Assembly: GCA_020746995.1 (NCBI GenBank)
Contig: JAGPXD010000001.1
Span: forward strand, 6,014,001-6,078,000
Origin: Plectosphaerella cucumerina
Lineage: Eukaryota; Ascomycota; Sordariomycetes; Glomerellales; Plectosphaerellaceae
Direction: 5' to 3'
DNA length: 64,000 bases
Made by a program: the position numbers and the translations under genes. The notes under the pieces were generated by a model. It saw nothing but the letters and a program-made list of their open reading frames with translations. It was not told the DNA's origin and made no database searches. Of the stretch, positions 30,859 to 42,547 are shown piece by piece. Every line of letters begins with the position of its first letter. Position 1 is the stretch's first letter.

Positions 30859-33446
30859 ATGTCTTCCACCCTCACGGAGACAACATCAACAAACCTACCC
30901 CCCTCGCGACCACCGCCACTCCGCTCCCTCCGCAAGGCTTCGAGCATCAACAATATCTCTTCAAAGTACACGGCATCCACTCCGAGTCTCAACACCCTAT
31001 ACACCTCGCAATCCCGCCTCGCTCCCCCGGCAACTTCGTCGGGCTTGGCGCGTAAAGGGTCCCTCGCCGCCCTCACCCTCTCCTCGCTCGCCTCCATTCC
31101 CGATGCCAGCGAGACGTACCTCAACTCCGTGCTGAGCGAAGATCCTGAAAGGAGAATGACGCCCACCACCCCCGGCCGGGGCGGTGGCGGCGGCGCCGGC
31201 GGTGATGACCTCGTCGTCGGCGACACCGTCGATGTCCCCGGCGGCATGTACGGTACCGTCCGCTTCATCGGTAACGTCGATGGCAAGAAGGGCACGTTTG
31301 CCGGAATCGAGCTGCATCGCGACTTTGCAAACCGGGGAAAGAACTCAGGAGACGTTGATGGGTAGGTGACCGACTGAACCCCCCCTCTTGACTTGGTCCT
31401 ACACGCACCCGTTCTCAGACCTAGAGCTGACACATGCTTGCCGGTCGCAGCGTATCCTACTTTTCCACAAACATCTCCGGCGCCGGCATCTTCGTGCCCG
31501 TCTTCAAAGCAAGCCGCAAAGACGGCGGCGGTGGACCCGGCTCGGCCGGCTCTGTCCCCTTCACCCCCAGCAGCAGCACTCTGGGTGGCCTCCGACGTAT
31601 ACCCAGCATCAACCCGACCTCTCCCACGCCCTCGATGCCCAGGTTCAGCCAGTCCGTTGGCCCTGGCGCCGCCCGCGCTCCAAGCCCCCAGATGAAGCGG
31701 CCCCGACCCTCGCTCCCCCGCCCCGAGTCCCCCGTCCGAAGACTCATGACCCCAGGCGGCCAGAGGCCCTCCATGGCCGCTACGCCTGCCCCCAAGGTGC
31801 CCGCAAGATATGGCAGCCCGACGCCTCACCGCTTCGCCCAGAGCGTCCGCGGTACCGCTGGCGATCCCAACAAGAGGGTGCCCAAGCTCGACAGGAAGCC
31901 TAGTGTCGGTCCTCGTAGCGCGTCCGCCCTCGGCCAGAACAGCCAGACGAGCGGCTTCACGGATGATGAGTCGACGCCCCAGGGCCTGCCACGAGCCCAG
32001 ACAAACGGGAGTGTCGGGTCCATCACGTCCTTTTCGTCAAAGTTCAGGCCGCCGTCGCGCACGGCGTCTCGGGCGAACAACAGCCACAACGACGAGGAGG
32101 TCGAGCGGCTCCGGTCGCAGCTCGAGAGTCGCGACAGGCAGCTCAGAGAACAGTCTTCAGCCCTCATCGAGATGGAGAAGAGCCTCACAGAGTTGCAGGG
32201 CCTCATGGACAACGCAGACTTCAAGCCCCGACGCGACAGCATGGATGAGAAGGATTCGACGCAGCTGCGCGCCATCCTACGGGAGAAGAACGAAAAGATC
32301 GCAATGCTCACCGCCGAGTTTGACGACCATCGGGCCGACTTCCGCAGCACCATCGACACCCTCGAGATGGCCAGTACCGAGACGGAGCGTGTCTATGAGG
32401 AGCGCATCAAGGAGCTCCAGCAGGAGATCCTCGATCACCAGTCCAGGACGGAGGATGTCGATTCGGTCGCCCATCAGCTTAAGCAGCTCGAGATCCTAGT
32501 CCAGGAGCTGGAGGAAGGCCTCGAGGACGCTCGCAGGGGCGAGGCCGAGGCGCGCGGCGAAGTTGAGTTCCTGCGTGGCGAGGTTGAGCGCACCAGATCC
32601 GAACTGAAGCGTGAGCGCGACAAGTCGACCAAGGGGTCCTCCAACGGATCCAGCGGCTCCAACGGCGACATGGTGTCGGTCAAGGAGCTGGCGTCCAAGG
32701 AGGACGAGATCAGGGGGCTCAAGGCTATCATCCACTCTCTCAGCAGAGACTCGATCCCGACGGGCGACGACGGCATCAACGGCGGGTCAGCCGAGGCTGG
32801 CGCGGCCCGGGAGCGCATGGAGAGGGAAATGACAGACCTGCGGGCCATGCTCGACGACAAGAACCATCGCGAGGAGGAGCTCCAGCGCGAGATTGACACG
32901 CTTCGCCGGTCCTCTGTGCCCAACGGCAACGGCAACGGCATCCACCGGTCGTCTTACCGCGACTCCAGGGACACTGTAATCCTTGCGGGCAAGCGCGATT
33001 CTCGGTCCCCAGAGGCCGTCAAGCGGGTGCAGGCCCTGGCATCCATGGCCGAGAGCGACACGTACTCGAGTGTGACAGACAACACAGAGCTTAGCACGCT
33101 CTGGTGCGAGATCTGCGAGACGAACGGCCACGACGTGCTCACCTGCACCCAAATGTTTGGCGACTTGGCCACCAGGAGCCACCACGCCAGCAACTCGAAA
33201 TCTAGCAACGACCTGCGCATCTACCCACGGGGCCACGACCAAGAGGGCGTCAAGCCGGCGCCTCTGTCGACCACCAAGGACAAGACACCCCTGGCAACGC
33301 CCACGGGCCCGGTCATGCCTAACCCGCTTGACTCGGGCCCCGTGGCCGGCAAGGCCAGCGGCGTGGTTGACGCCTCCAAGTGGTGCGCGCTCTGTGAGCG
33401 CGACGGCCACGACAGCGTCGACTGCCCCTTTGAGGATGCCTTCTAG
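30859..33446 (+). CDS. CLIP-170-type CAP-Gly microtubule plus-end protein
   Basis: Exons 30859-31361 and 31451-33446 encode 832 residues; the intron interrupts the CAP-Gly domain. The N-terminus is Ser/Pro-rich and basic. A CAP-Gly domain lies at about 118-195 (GDTVDVPGGMYGTVRFIGNV, GTFAGIELH, FANRGKNSGDVDGVSYF). A second Ser/Arg/Pro-rich basic region follows (about 200-390). A long coiled coil covers about 400-690 (VERLRSQLESRDRQLREQSS). At the C-terminus are two CCHC zinc knuckles: WCEICETNGHDVLTC and WCALCERDGHDSVDC, the last just before an acidic FEDAF end. This is the CLIP-170/Bik1/Tip1 plan: CAP-Gly for microtubule ends, coiled coil for dimerisation, and knuckles for LIS1/dynactin. Orthologs include Aspergillus ClipA. 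The usual GKNDG reads GKNSG here. Confidence 0.92.
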
Positions 33447-34326
33447 GCGTGGCGACTGGCGGAGTCTCTCGCGGGAGGCCACGACGACACGGCGGGCACC
33501 GGGCCTTGCTTTACTTTCCTTCCTTCCGCATCACGGCATGGCCCGACCCTAGAGTTCAGCGAGCAGTGAGGCTAGTGATACCCCCTTCTCCTTTGAGCAC
33601 GCACACGGCACAGGCACGACGGCATGGTTTTTTTCTGGTGGCGAATATGATACCACGACTGGGGAGGGTAGCGATTTCAAGTTGAGGTTGTTTGACGTTA
33701 CTTTCACGGCCTCGGGGTGCTGCTGCTGCTGCGCATACACTTACCACAGCGATTGGGGGCAGTCGTATGATGCAGGATATTTGATAATGAATACAAGTGT
33801 TTAGTACAGAGAACACCACAGAAGAGGCGTGTGAAGGGAGGAAGGATGGCGCAGCGATGCTGGCTCGGCATAGAGCAGGGATCATAGCAGGGCGGTTGTC
33901 CAAATATAGGCGCCCGCTCCACGCCCCAGAACTCCCGAGAGTCTGCTGCACCCAGCTGAGCTCAGCAGCTTCGTCCGACCTAACGAAACCGGCGACTCTT
34001 CACAGCCCTCTCGCGATTCCTTTCCGTCGCCCATCGACATTGTCTCTTCTTGCTCCTCTACTCTCGACGGATTCACCTGCCTTGCATCCGCCCGCTCCTC
34101 TCACATCCCGATTGACCCGAGCGACACGGCCCCGATACGCGACGTTCCTCCGACTCCCCCGGCCGGCATCGACAGCTTCACACCCGCACACGAGCCTACG
34201 TGGCGACCTTGGCGCATCCGACCGCGAAACCTCTCGGCGGCGATTGAACGACAGCAGCGGTCGACGCCTGACAAACTCCCATCCCGAGCAGGAGGCGCGC
34301 CCGTCCCCCAGAGCCAAGCAGCAGCC
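33447..34326. promoter_or_regulatory. 880-base intergenic region upstream of the Env7-like kinase
   Basis: It carries the 3' UTR of the CAP-Gly gene and a C-rich leader of the kinase gene (about 33900-34320). No coding frame is supported. Confidence 0.5.
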
Positions 34327-35638
34327 ATGGCCCAGGTCCTCCTCGACGTCCTGTACTCCTTCGGCAACTGCCTAAACTGCTTCCCCGGCTCGCCCTCCCT
34401 CAAGATCAATGGCCGCAGCTTCAAGATCCTGCGCCTGCTAGGCGAGGTGCGCTCCCCTTCCCCTCTCCTCCCCTACCTTCAGCCCGCTGACATCCCCCCT
34501 CCTCCAGGGCGGCTTCTCCTACGTCTACCTCGTCGAAGACACGGCCACGCAGGCCCAATACGCCCTCAAGAAGATCCGCTGCCCCTTCGGCGCCGAGTCC
34601 GTCGCCCAGGCCATGAAGGAGGTCGAAGCCTACCGCCTCTTCGCGCGCACCCCGGGCATCATCCACGCCGTCGACCACGCCGTCGCCGCCGAGCGCGGCG
34701 GCGAGCCCGGCGCAAAGACAGTCTACGTCCTCCTCCCCTACTACCGCCGCGGCAACCTCCAGGACCTCATCAACGCAAACGCCGTCAACCACGCCACTTT
34801 CCCCGAGAAGAAGCTCATGGTCCTCTTCCTCGGCGTCTGCCGCGCCCTCCGCGAGATGCACCAGTACCGCGGGCCCGGCGGTGCCGCCATCGAGTCCATG
34901 GAGATGGGCCACGGCGACGAGCACGACCAGGGCCGCCCCCATCGCGCCGCGTCCGCCGCCGCCGCAGACGAGGAGAACGAGCCCGAGCAGCAGCGGCCCC
35001 TCATGGCCGGCACCGCGACCGCCGCCGCAGGCGGCGCCCCCCACGGCAGCGACCACCGGTCCTACGCCCACCGCGACATCAAGCCAGGGAACATCATGAT
35101 CTCCGACTCGGGCGCCTCCCCGGTCCTCATGGACCTCGGCTCCATCGCCGAGTCCCCTCTGCCCATCACCTCCCACTCCCTCGCCATCCAGACCCAAGAC
35201 ACAGCCGCCGAGCACAGCACCATGCCCTACCGCGCCCCGGAGCTCTTCGACGTCCACAACGGCGCCGTCATCGACACAAAAGTAGACATCTGGTCCCTCG
35301 GCTGCACCCTCTACGCCTGCCTCGTCGGCAAGTCCCCCTTCGAAGCCCGCTCCGACGAGACGGGCGGCACCCTGAGTCTCTGCGTCCTCGGCGGCGACTG
35401 GCGCTTCCCGGACGAGGGCGTCCAGCGCACGAACACGGGCGGCATGAAGGGCAAGGCGCGCGCTGCCGAGGGCGGCGGCGAGGGCGCCTCGTCATCAGGC
35501 GCGACCCGTATCAGCGATCCCATCCGCGACGTCGTGAGGCGGTGTCTCAAGGTCGAGCCGGCAGAGAGGCCTGATATTGACGAGCTGATCGAGATTGTCG
35601 AACGTGTTATCGAGGAGCTGCCTGGGGACGACGAGTAA
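34327..35638 (+). CDS. ENV7: NAK-family Ser/Thr protein kinase (Env7/STK16-like)
   Basis: Exons 34327-34446 and 34508-35638 encode 416 residues; the 61-base intron ends CTCCAG, and the splice creates the Gly-rich loop GEGGFSYVYL. The catalytic landmarks are the VAIK-like Lys in YALKKI, HRDIKPGNIM in the catalytic loop, MDLGS in place of DFG (normal for this family), MPYRAPELF, and VDIWSLGCTLYA. Two Cys lie near the N-terminus (GNCLNCF, residues 15 and 18). Yeast Env7 and human STK16 are palmitoylated at N-terminal cysteines and sit on vacuole or Golgi membranes, so membrane attachment is likely. A low-complexity Ala/Gly/His/Glu insert of about 60 residues (about 155-220) lies just before the catalytic loop. 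Confidence 0.9.
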
Positions 35639-36110
35639 TGGTGTGGCGGGTATAAGGGGCTACCACGCCCTTTTGTGCTGATGATTCATGGCGATTTTCT
35701 CCTTCTGTCCCAGAGACAGATGTACTACTAGATGGCGATATCATGCCAAGGCGCCGATGACTTATTATCTGATTTTCTGCGAGATGAGGAGAGACGACCT
35801 AGGACAGGCAAGAAGGCTGGCGGAAGGGCCAGCAACAGACCATCATGATACCTCCTGGGTGCGTTTCAAAATGAGAAAGTTCAAGTCTGTTTTAAGGTCT
35901 GCTGTGTTTCGTACTCGTCATACAGGGCCTAGCATCATCCTCGCCATCCTCTGATGCTAGGTAGGCTCTCATGGCCGCCGGGACTCATGGTGAGAGTCTC
36001 CGCCACCAACCTGTCCCCAATGCATTATCTCTGTCATCCTCGCGTCACACACATGTCTCGTCGCAGGCAATCTTGACTTCAGGCTCGTCGCACTCGCAGT
36101 CGGCTCCGGC
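35639..36110. other. Tail-to-tail spacer, kinase / alpha-mannosidase
   Basis: This 472-base convergent 3' region has no supported frame. Confidence 0.5.
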
Positions 36111-39100
36111 CTACAGCTCCAGGCGGTACGTCGCAACCTCGAAGGGGCGGAGCTCAATGTCAAACTCGGACGAGTCCTGGACCTTGATCTCTTCCAAATC
36201 ATCCTCGAGCAGGTTGCACTTGAAGGCACGCTTGACGTCCCACGTGGTCTGCACGGTGCCACGGCTGCGGCCACCGAGGGAGTCGTATACACGCAACACG
36301 ACGCTGCGACCCTTGCGCTTGGGTAGATTGCCGCTGATGTCCTGGTCACCGGTACGGATAATCTCCTCGTCATCTTCTCCTCGCTTGACTGTGTCCAGAA
36401 CCAGGCTGGAGTCTCCGCTGAGCTTGATCGGGCTGGCCTCCTTGGCAAGGGCAGCCGCATCGTTGGAGGACGAGGAGGCAAGCGTCAGGGGGTTGTTGAA
36501 GGCGTACGCCGCGCGGACCGTCGAGGACCCAAGAGAGCCGCTATGGGGGAAAATGGCCCATCGAATGTTGTGCGTTCCCATATCAGCATGCTCATCGGGG
36601 GCCTTGGGAGAACGAAGAAGAGAGAGACGCATGACGTTGCCGCACGTGGCGAACCCGTACTTGCTGTCGTTCAGGATCGAGACGCCATAGTTGTGCTCCG
36701 AGAGATCGGCAAATCTGTGGCAGCAGACCTCGAACTTGGCCATGTCCCAGCTTCACGAGATTGTTAGCAGACATTCAGAGGGAAGGGGAACAGCTTCGGC
36801 CAACATACCTGGTGTTGTAGTGGGTGGGTCGCTTGACCAGACCAAAGGCAGACTCGTACGATGCTTCCGTGTTGCGAACGTCGACGGGGAACTCGACCTT
36901 GAGGAACTTCATGGTCTCATGCCAGTCCACCTCGGCATGACACTCGATCCACGACGGCACGCCCTTGAGGGCCGCCGAGAGGGAGATGGTCGACTTGATG
37001 GAGCTCTCGGCGCTGACCTGGATCTCGGTGGTGATGCTGACCCGATGAGGGCTGGCTTCGGAGATGTACGACTTGCCGGGCATGAGCTCCTTGCGAGAGT
37101 CGAGGTGGTAGACCTCAACGTCCCAAGCTTGCCAGTACAGGGGCTTGTCGTCGAAGATGGTGAACTGGTTCGCCTTGCCTCCCTTTTCGACAATTTCACG
37201 TTGGGCGATGCGGTCAAAGATTGAGGTGATGACGCCGTCCTCGACCTTGATCTGGAGCTGGTCGTTTTGGACGACAAAGGCTCCCTCGCTCACCTCGTCG
37301 ACCGTGACAGCAGGCTGGGGGCCGGACTTGAAGGGGCGGATGGAGAGAAGGTGGCCATCGCCGCAGGCGACGCCGACCTCGGTCTCCGAGATCTGCACGA
37401 GTTCCTTGCGGTGCCAGGGCAACGTGTTGACGGCGAGGGACTGGTCGATGCAGGACGCCTTGGCATCGGAGATGCCGAGGGCCTTCCGGAGGTCTTTGAG
37501 GATCTTCTTGCCCTTCTCGAAGACCATGGCGTACATCTTGTCTGAGTCGTCGTAGCACATCTCGATGGAGCTGCCGGGGAGACAGTCGTGGAACTGACAG
37601 AGGAGGACGGCTTCCCACATCTCGTCAATATCGGCTTTGGGATACTTGTACGAGTCATCTTTCAGGGTTGCGACGGTGGCGAGCCACTCGATGTCGCGCA
37701 GCAGGTTCTCCGACTTGCGGTTGTTGAGCTTGTTGTTGGCTTGAGTGGTGTAGGTGCCGCGGTGGAGCTCAAAGTAGAGCTCACCGTACCAAGTGGCGAA
37801 CTTGTCCGACTTGGGCTCGAGCTTTTCGAAGAAGTCGTCGACGCTGTTGCCCATGTGCACTCTAGGCAGCATGCCAACCTGGTCGGTCAGGCCACGGCAG
37901 CGGCGCAGCTTCTCGAGGTGCTCCCAGGTGGGGCCGCCGCCGCCGTCACCCTTGCCAAAGACGAGGAGGGAGGTATGGTCATGGTCCATGGACTTGTGCT
38001 GGGACATGCTCCGCTTGACGTCGCCAAAGTGGGCGTTAGCCGTGTAGGTCTCGGCGGGAGGCATGTGGCAGAGGACCTGGGTGCCGTCGAGAGAGACCCA
38101 GTTGAAGGTGGTGTGGGGGAACTTGTTGATGTTGTTCCAGCTCAGCTTCTGGGTGAGGAAGCGGCTCATGCCGGCGAGACGGCAGAGCTGGGGGAGCTGA
38201 GCCGAGTAGCCAAAGGTGTCGGGCAGCCAGAAGGTCTGGCAGCGTTCGCCATAGCTGTTCTCGAAGAAGCGCTGGCCGTAGAGGAACTGGCGGACAAGCG
38301 ACTCTCCGCTGGGCATGTTGGTGTCGTGCTCGACCCAGCTGCCGCCGATGGGCTGGAACTGGCCCCCCTTGACCTTGCTCTTGACGCGGTCCCAAACAGA
38401 AGGATAGAGGGTCTTGAGCCACTTGTACTGCTGGGCCTGCGAGCAGGCAAACCTGAGCTCGGGATAGCGCTCCATGAGGTCGCACTGGTTGGACCAGGAG
38501 CGGGCAACCTTGCGCTTGGTCTCGTCCCAAGGCCACAGCCAGCAGCTGTCGATGTGGCAGTGGCCGATACCGTAGACCTGGATGTCCTTGTCCCCGTCGT
38601 AGACTTTGTGGGAGTCGACGTTGGCGCCGAGATATTCCGCGGTGAGCTTGCGGCACTTTTTGATCGAGTCCTTGTTGCCAAGTTCGAAGGTATCCATGAC
38701 CTGGTTGGCGATCTTGAGGGCCTTGTGCTGCTCCCAGCTCTCTTGAGGGAACTCACGGGCGGCGTCGCCGATGATCCACATGTCGATGTGCAGGGCGCGG
38801 GCGTCAAGATTGATGGCGACGATCTCGGCCTTGCTCAATGTGAAGCGTTTGTTAGGGTCGGGGGGTTGGATCGAGTCGCCGCCAGGGGCATTGCCGAACA
38901 TGCCGTTGCAGGCCATCTCGATGTAGACGGTGTGCTTCTTTCCGTCCCTGAAGGACTTGGGCAAGATCCACTCGATGCGCTCGCCGCCACCGGTCAGACC
39001 CTGGAGTGGGTGACCCTGCTCATCCCAGATGAGACCCTCGTTGTTGGCATCCCAGTGAAGCTCGAGGTGCTCCTTGTCAAGGAGATCCTCTGGGACGGTG

Positions 39101-39479
39101 ATATCAACCCTGAACCAGTGAGTGGACCACGAGGGGCCGAAGGACTGGCCGACGTGAGCCTTGACGAATTTGCCCTTCATAGCGCGATCGAAAGAGGGCC
39201 TGTCGGCAATGTCCTTGACATCGAAGACGTGCAGCTCAATAGCCGGCTCTCCGGAAGCCACGCCCTCCTTCATCATGCTGTTGGGTTGTTAGGGTGGGTT
39301 AGGCGAAGGATACCGGAGGGAGGGGCCACTCACGCGAGGAGGTTCTGTTTCTCATACTGGCCGCCGCTGTAGAAGTTCTTAATTCTGTCCTTGTAGATGT
39401 TGGAGATCCACTGGCCGACAGGACGTGCGGCGAGAGTGGGATAAGAGCCCTTGCTCTTGAGCTGGCGACCGCCACCCAT
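36111..39479 (-). CDS. AMS1: Alpha-mannosidase, GH38, vacuolar Ams1 type
   Basis: Exons 39479-39334, 39277-36809 and 36750-36111 encode 1084 residues; yeast Ams1 has 1083, which supports this start. The enzyme trims free and glycoprotein mannose in the vacuole and has no signal peptide, being delivered by the Cvt/autophagy route in yeast. GH38 marks are GHCHIDSCWLWPW (zinc-binding His and Asp, about residue 286) and the nucleophile in WLPDTFGYSAQLPQL (about 400). Other marks are LSWNNINKFPHTTF and the C-terminal half with WDMAKFEVCCHRFADLSE. The start YPTLAARPVGQWISNIYKDR matches the Ams1 N-terminus. The frame stays open for at least 190 bases upstream of this ATG without another ATG, so an extra upstream coding exon is possible. 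Confidence 0.95.
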
Positions 39480-41395
39480 GACGAGACCAGCGATGGATTC
39501 GAGAAGACCACCGGAAGGGGGTGCCGAGTGGTTGTGGATGTGCCGGTGCTTGTGAAGAGCCTCGACGGCAGCTCTGACTGCAGGAAGCTGGTGGGAGGGA
39601 GCGATTGGGGTGTTGACCTCGGCTTGGGCAGAGTGGCCGGCCGCTTGATCGAGGATATCTTGTTGGGAACTAAGGAACGGGATGTCAGTGACTGACGTCT
39701 GATTCCTCCAGAGTTCACTCGATTGATTGATCGATTGAATGGTGAAGCTCGAACGTGAGGAGTTGTTGTCTTGAATGAGATGATGTCAAGATCCATCGAG
39801 TCGCAGCGCAGCGGCCCCCTCCTCCGCAAAAGGTCCCCATCAGTTCCGAGAGCTCCAACCCAGGCACGAGGCCGGAAGGGGAATGGACGAAGGCGGGGTG
39901 GCTGGAGGGACCTGCGCGCCCCCTCAACGCCCTGTTACCACTGGCTGGTTGGATGCCTGAAGGATGGCTGGAGCTGGTTGGCGCTGGCTGTGCGGTACAC
40001 TGACCCTTGCAAGACAAGGTCTCGTGTTCTTGATCCTGGTTTCTGTTGTCCCTGGAGACTCCGCAGCCGTGCGCGCTGTTCAGCGTGTGCGGGGAACGAC
40101 GAGAATTGGGAAGAGGGGGGATCCCGATGGCCGATGGGACGTTGCTGATCATCATTCGATTCCTCGCCGTGTCTCGGCCCACGGGACCACAATCGAGGCC
40201 ATCTTGACCGCCGATTGTGCCAAGAACGAAAGGAGATACGACGGGAAAACGACGCTGATTCACTTCATCACCCACCTCATTTTGGTGTTTTCCGAACGTG
40301 CCGGGCGTCAGGCGCTGAGGGCGTTGTCTCGATATGCCTGGGCGGCTGGCCTCGTGGGCTAGGTTGCCTGAGCGCCACCAAAGATGTGACTCTTGTCGAC
40401 GCAGAGGCCTCGGGTCGATGTAGGGCTGCGTGCTCTTGATCGTCTGAAAATGTAGGTGCGACTAGGTAAGGAGACCCAAAACACGTCCTCAAAGACGGGG
40501 GGACAGGGATGTGGGAAGAATGGTACAACGAGCGAGACCAAAACCAGATGCCAGAGGACTGTGTGAGGATGGTGATGATCAGAGGAGGTCGAGGACGGGA
40601 GCGACGAGATCTGGTCTGACTCGACTTCATTCGGAGCCAGGAGAGAACCTTGGAAGTCGCATTTCATGATTGTTCCTGCCTCGAGGGTTACTATCGTGTA
40701 GCTCCCTCGACGCCGAGCCATTGGCAAGCCATTTGCGCTGCATCACCTGGCAGGTGCCCGGTGCAATTGGTTCCATGTAGAGAATGTGACACGCCAACAA
40801 CGACCTCGAGGAAGTCACGATCAGATGGCAGATCCTATAGGGGCAGCTTGTGCTGTGAGAAGCCCGGTGGCCCTGATGCAAGGAAGGAGCAAAGGACAGG
40901 CACGGCAGCTCCTACGTCACACAAAAATCACATGGAAGTACTGACCTTCAATATCAAGGGTGTTTCTCCTGCTCCCGTCTGCCCAAGAGCCCTTCCTTAG
41001 ATTAGAAAACATCAGATCCGGCCATGCAAGATACACAGATCTGGTGGCGAAGCTGTGCAGATCGTCACGGAAAGGGGCTTCCATCTTTGCACTCAGCAAA
41101 CAGGGACACATGTCAGCACAGATGACCATTCATCATCAAAGTATATCAATGTATTGGAAATGGTATCAAATACGTGTGCGTATGTGTGGTCGTGTCATGG
41201 ATTGCCCCAGGCATATGTGCGTATGAGAGTGCCCGAATTATCCCTCGTGAGATGCAATGGTATCCCCGCCATGCCCGGCGCCGACGCCAAATGAAGCAGG
41301 GGAGGAGGGGTAGAAAATATGCAAGAGTGAAAAACAAAGAGGAGAAAATCATATCCCATGCCATATCGTCATGTCATGCTTCCTGTGCGTGCGCC
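39480..41395. other. 1.9 kb region upstream of alpha-mannosidase
   Basis: About 39480-39671 continues the mannosidase reading frame and may be coding or leader. The rest holds promoter sequence and, towards 41395, the 3' UTR of the next gene. No other gene frame is supported. Confidence 0.5.
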
Positions 41396-42547
41396 TCATG
41401 AAGACTGACTCTGGTCGTTGATGCGGCTCCCCGTGGCTGTGGCCGTACCCTGTTGAGCCAGGTCCGACCCGTGAGCATGTACCTTGCCCTCCTTGACATC
41501 GGCGGCATCCTGTTTTGCGTCCTCGTCATCTAGAACGTCCTCTTCGTAGTCCTCGCCTTCGTAGTCATCGTATTCATCTTCGCCCTCGGCGAGCTGCTCC
41601 CCGTCTCCGTCTCCGCCGAGGCCCGCACGAGGGTCCCAGCGCTGCTGATAAGGGGCATCGTCCATGTCCTCATCGGCGTCGCTGTCACTCTCGCTGTCGC
41701 TCTCGTCAAAGGATAGAATGCCGAGCATGGGCACCTCGATCTTCCTGTACTGGCTCTTGATGAGCTGGTCGGCCGTCTCGAACAACTTGGCGTCCTTGTC
41801 TGGAGGTGGGGGCTCGCTGTCCATGGAGAAGTTTGCCTCTGTCTCGTCAAGCAGCTCGTCGAGACTCGGCAGGTAGGGTGAGGCCGTGTCCTTGGGCACT
41901 TTCATGACCCAGCGGCGGACCGACTCGCCCTTTGTGACGCGCGACCGGGCGGCGTTCTGCTTCCGTAGGCCGGACCGAAAGGCGCGCTTCTGCTTCTTGC
42001 GACGGCGCTGGATGCGGTCTCGGATGTACCAGGCCACCACGAGCATGGCGGCTTGCATTGTGTCCTGACACTTTTGTCGGTGCATGTTCGCCCATGCCTG
42101 GCAACGCTGCTGCTGGGCGTTGGAGATGGCCTGGCATCGCTGCTGGTAGTAGGCGGCGATGCGCGAGACCATTGACACGTATCGAGGGTCGAGCGACTGG
42201 GCCGAAGAGGTACCCGCCACCGCTGCTGCTGCCGATGTCGATGCTGCGCCGACACTAGACGCCGCCTTGGAGCCGTTCTCCTTGGCCGTCTGCGTCGGAG
42301 GCGGCACCACCACCTGGCCCAGCGAGGGCGTATGAGCCTGCAACGGAGGGATGATGGGCGGCAGGATGCTGCTGTTGCTCAACGGCTGGGGCGGGATTTC
42401 TGACGACGGGGCCTTGCGTTTGAGCGAGTTGAGGGAGTGCAGGGAGCCCAGATGGGACGAGGGCGGCAGGGCGGGCTTTCGGAAGTTCTGCTGCTCGGGG
42501 GGAGGTGTGACGAGGGGGTGAAAGGCATGCGGCATGCTCGTCGCCAT
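41396..42547 (-). CDS. Unknown basic/acidic protein with Cys-marked 11-residue helix repeat
   Basis: This is a single-exon gene of 383 residues (ATG 42547, stop at 41396). Residues 1-115 are Pro/Ser/Ala-rich and disordered. Residues about 121-178 are a strong amphipathic helix containing three near-repeats, QQRCQAISNAQ, QQRCQAWANMH and RQKCQDTMQAA, with Cys at exactly 138, 149 and 160. A hydrophobic stretch (AAMLVVAWYIRDRI) leads into a dense basic segment RRRKKQKRAFRSGLRKQ, which looks like a nuclear localisation or nucleic-acid-binding patch. After a Pro/Asp spacer the C-terminal 110 residues are very acidic (Asp/Glu runs, ESDSESDSDADEDMDD). I do not recognise the family. A nuclear location is inferred from the basic patch and acidic tail; DNA- or RNA-binding regulation is one guess. 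Confidence 0.7.
   Translation of the reverse strand: MATSMPHAFHPLVTPPPEQQNFRKPALPPSSHLGSLHSLNSLKRKAPSSEIPPQPLSNSSILPPIIPPLQAHTPSLGQVVVPPPTQTAKENGSKAASSVGAASTSAAAAVAGTSSAQSLDPRYVSMVSRIAAYYQQRCQAISNAQQQRCQAWANMHRQKCQDTMQAAMLVVAWYIRDRIQRRRKKQKRAFRSGLRKQNAARSRVTKGESVRRWVMKVPKDTASPYLPSLDELLDETEANFSMDSEPPPPDKDAKLFETADQLIKSQYRKIEVPMLGILSFDESDSESDSDADEDMDDAPYQQRWDPRAGLGGDGDGEQLAEGEDEYDDYEGEDYEEDVLDDEDAKQDAADVKEGKVHAHGSDLAQQGTATATGSRINDQSQSS

Noticed and set aside
37588..39372. 594-codon plus-strand open frame
   Set aside because: It is antisense to the alpha-mannosidase gene. It mirrors the GC-rich third codon positions of a strongly conserved enzyme and has no domain of its own.
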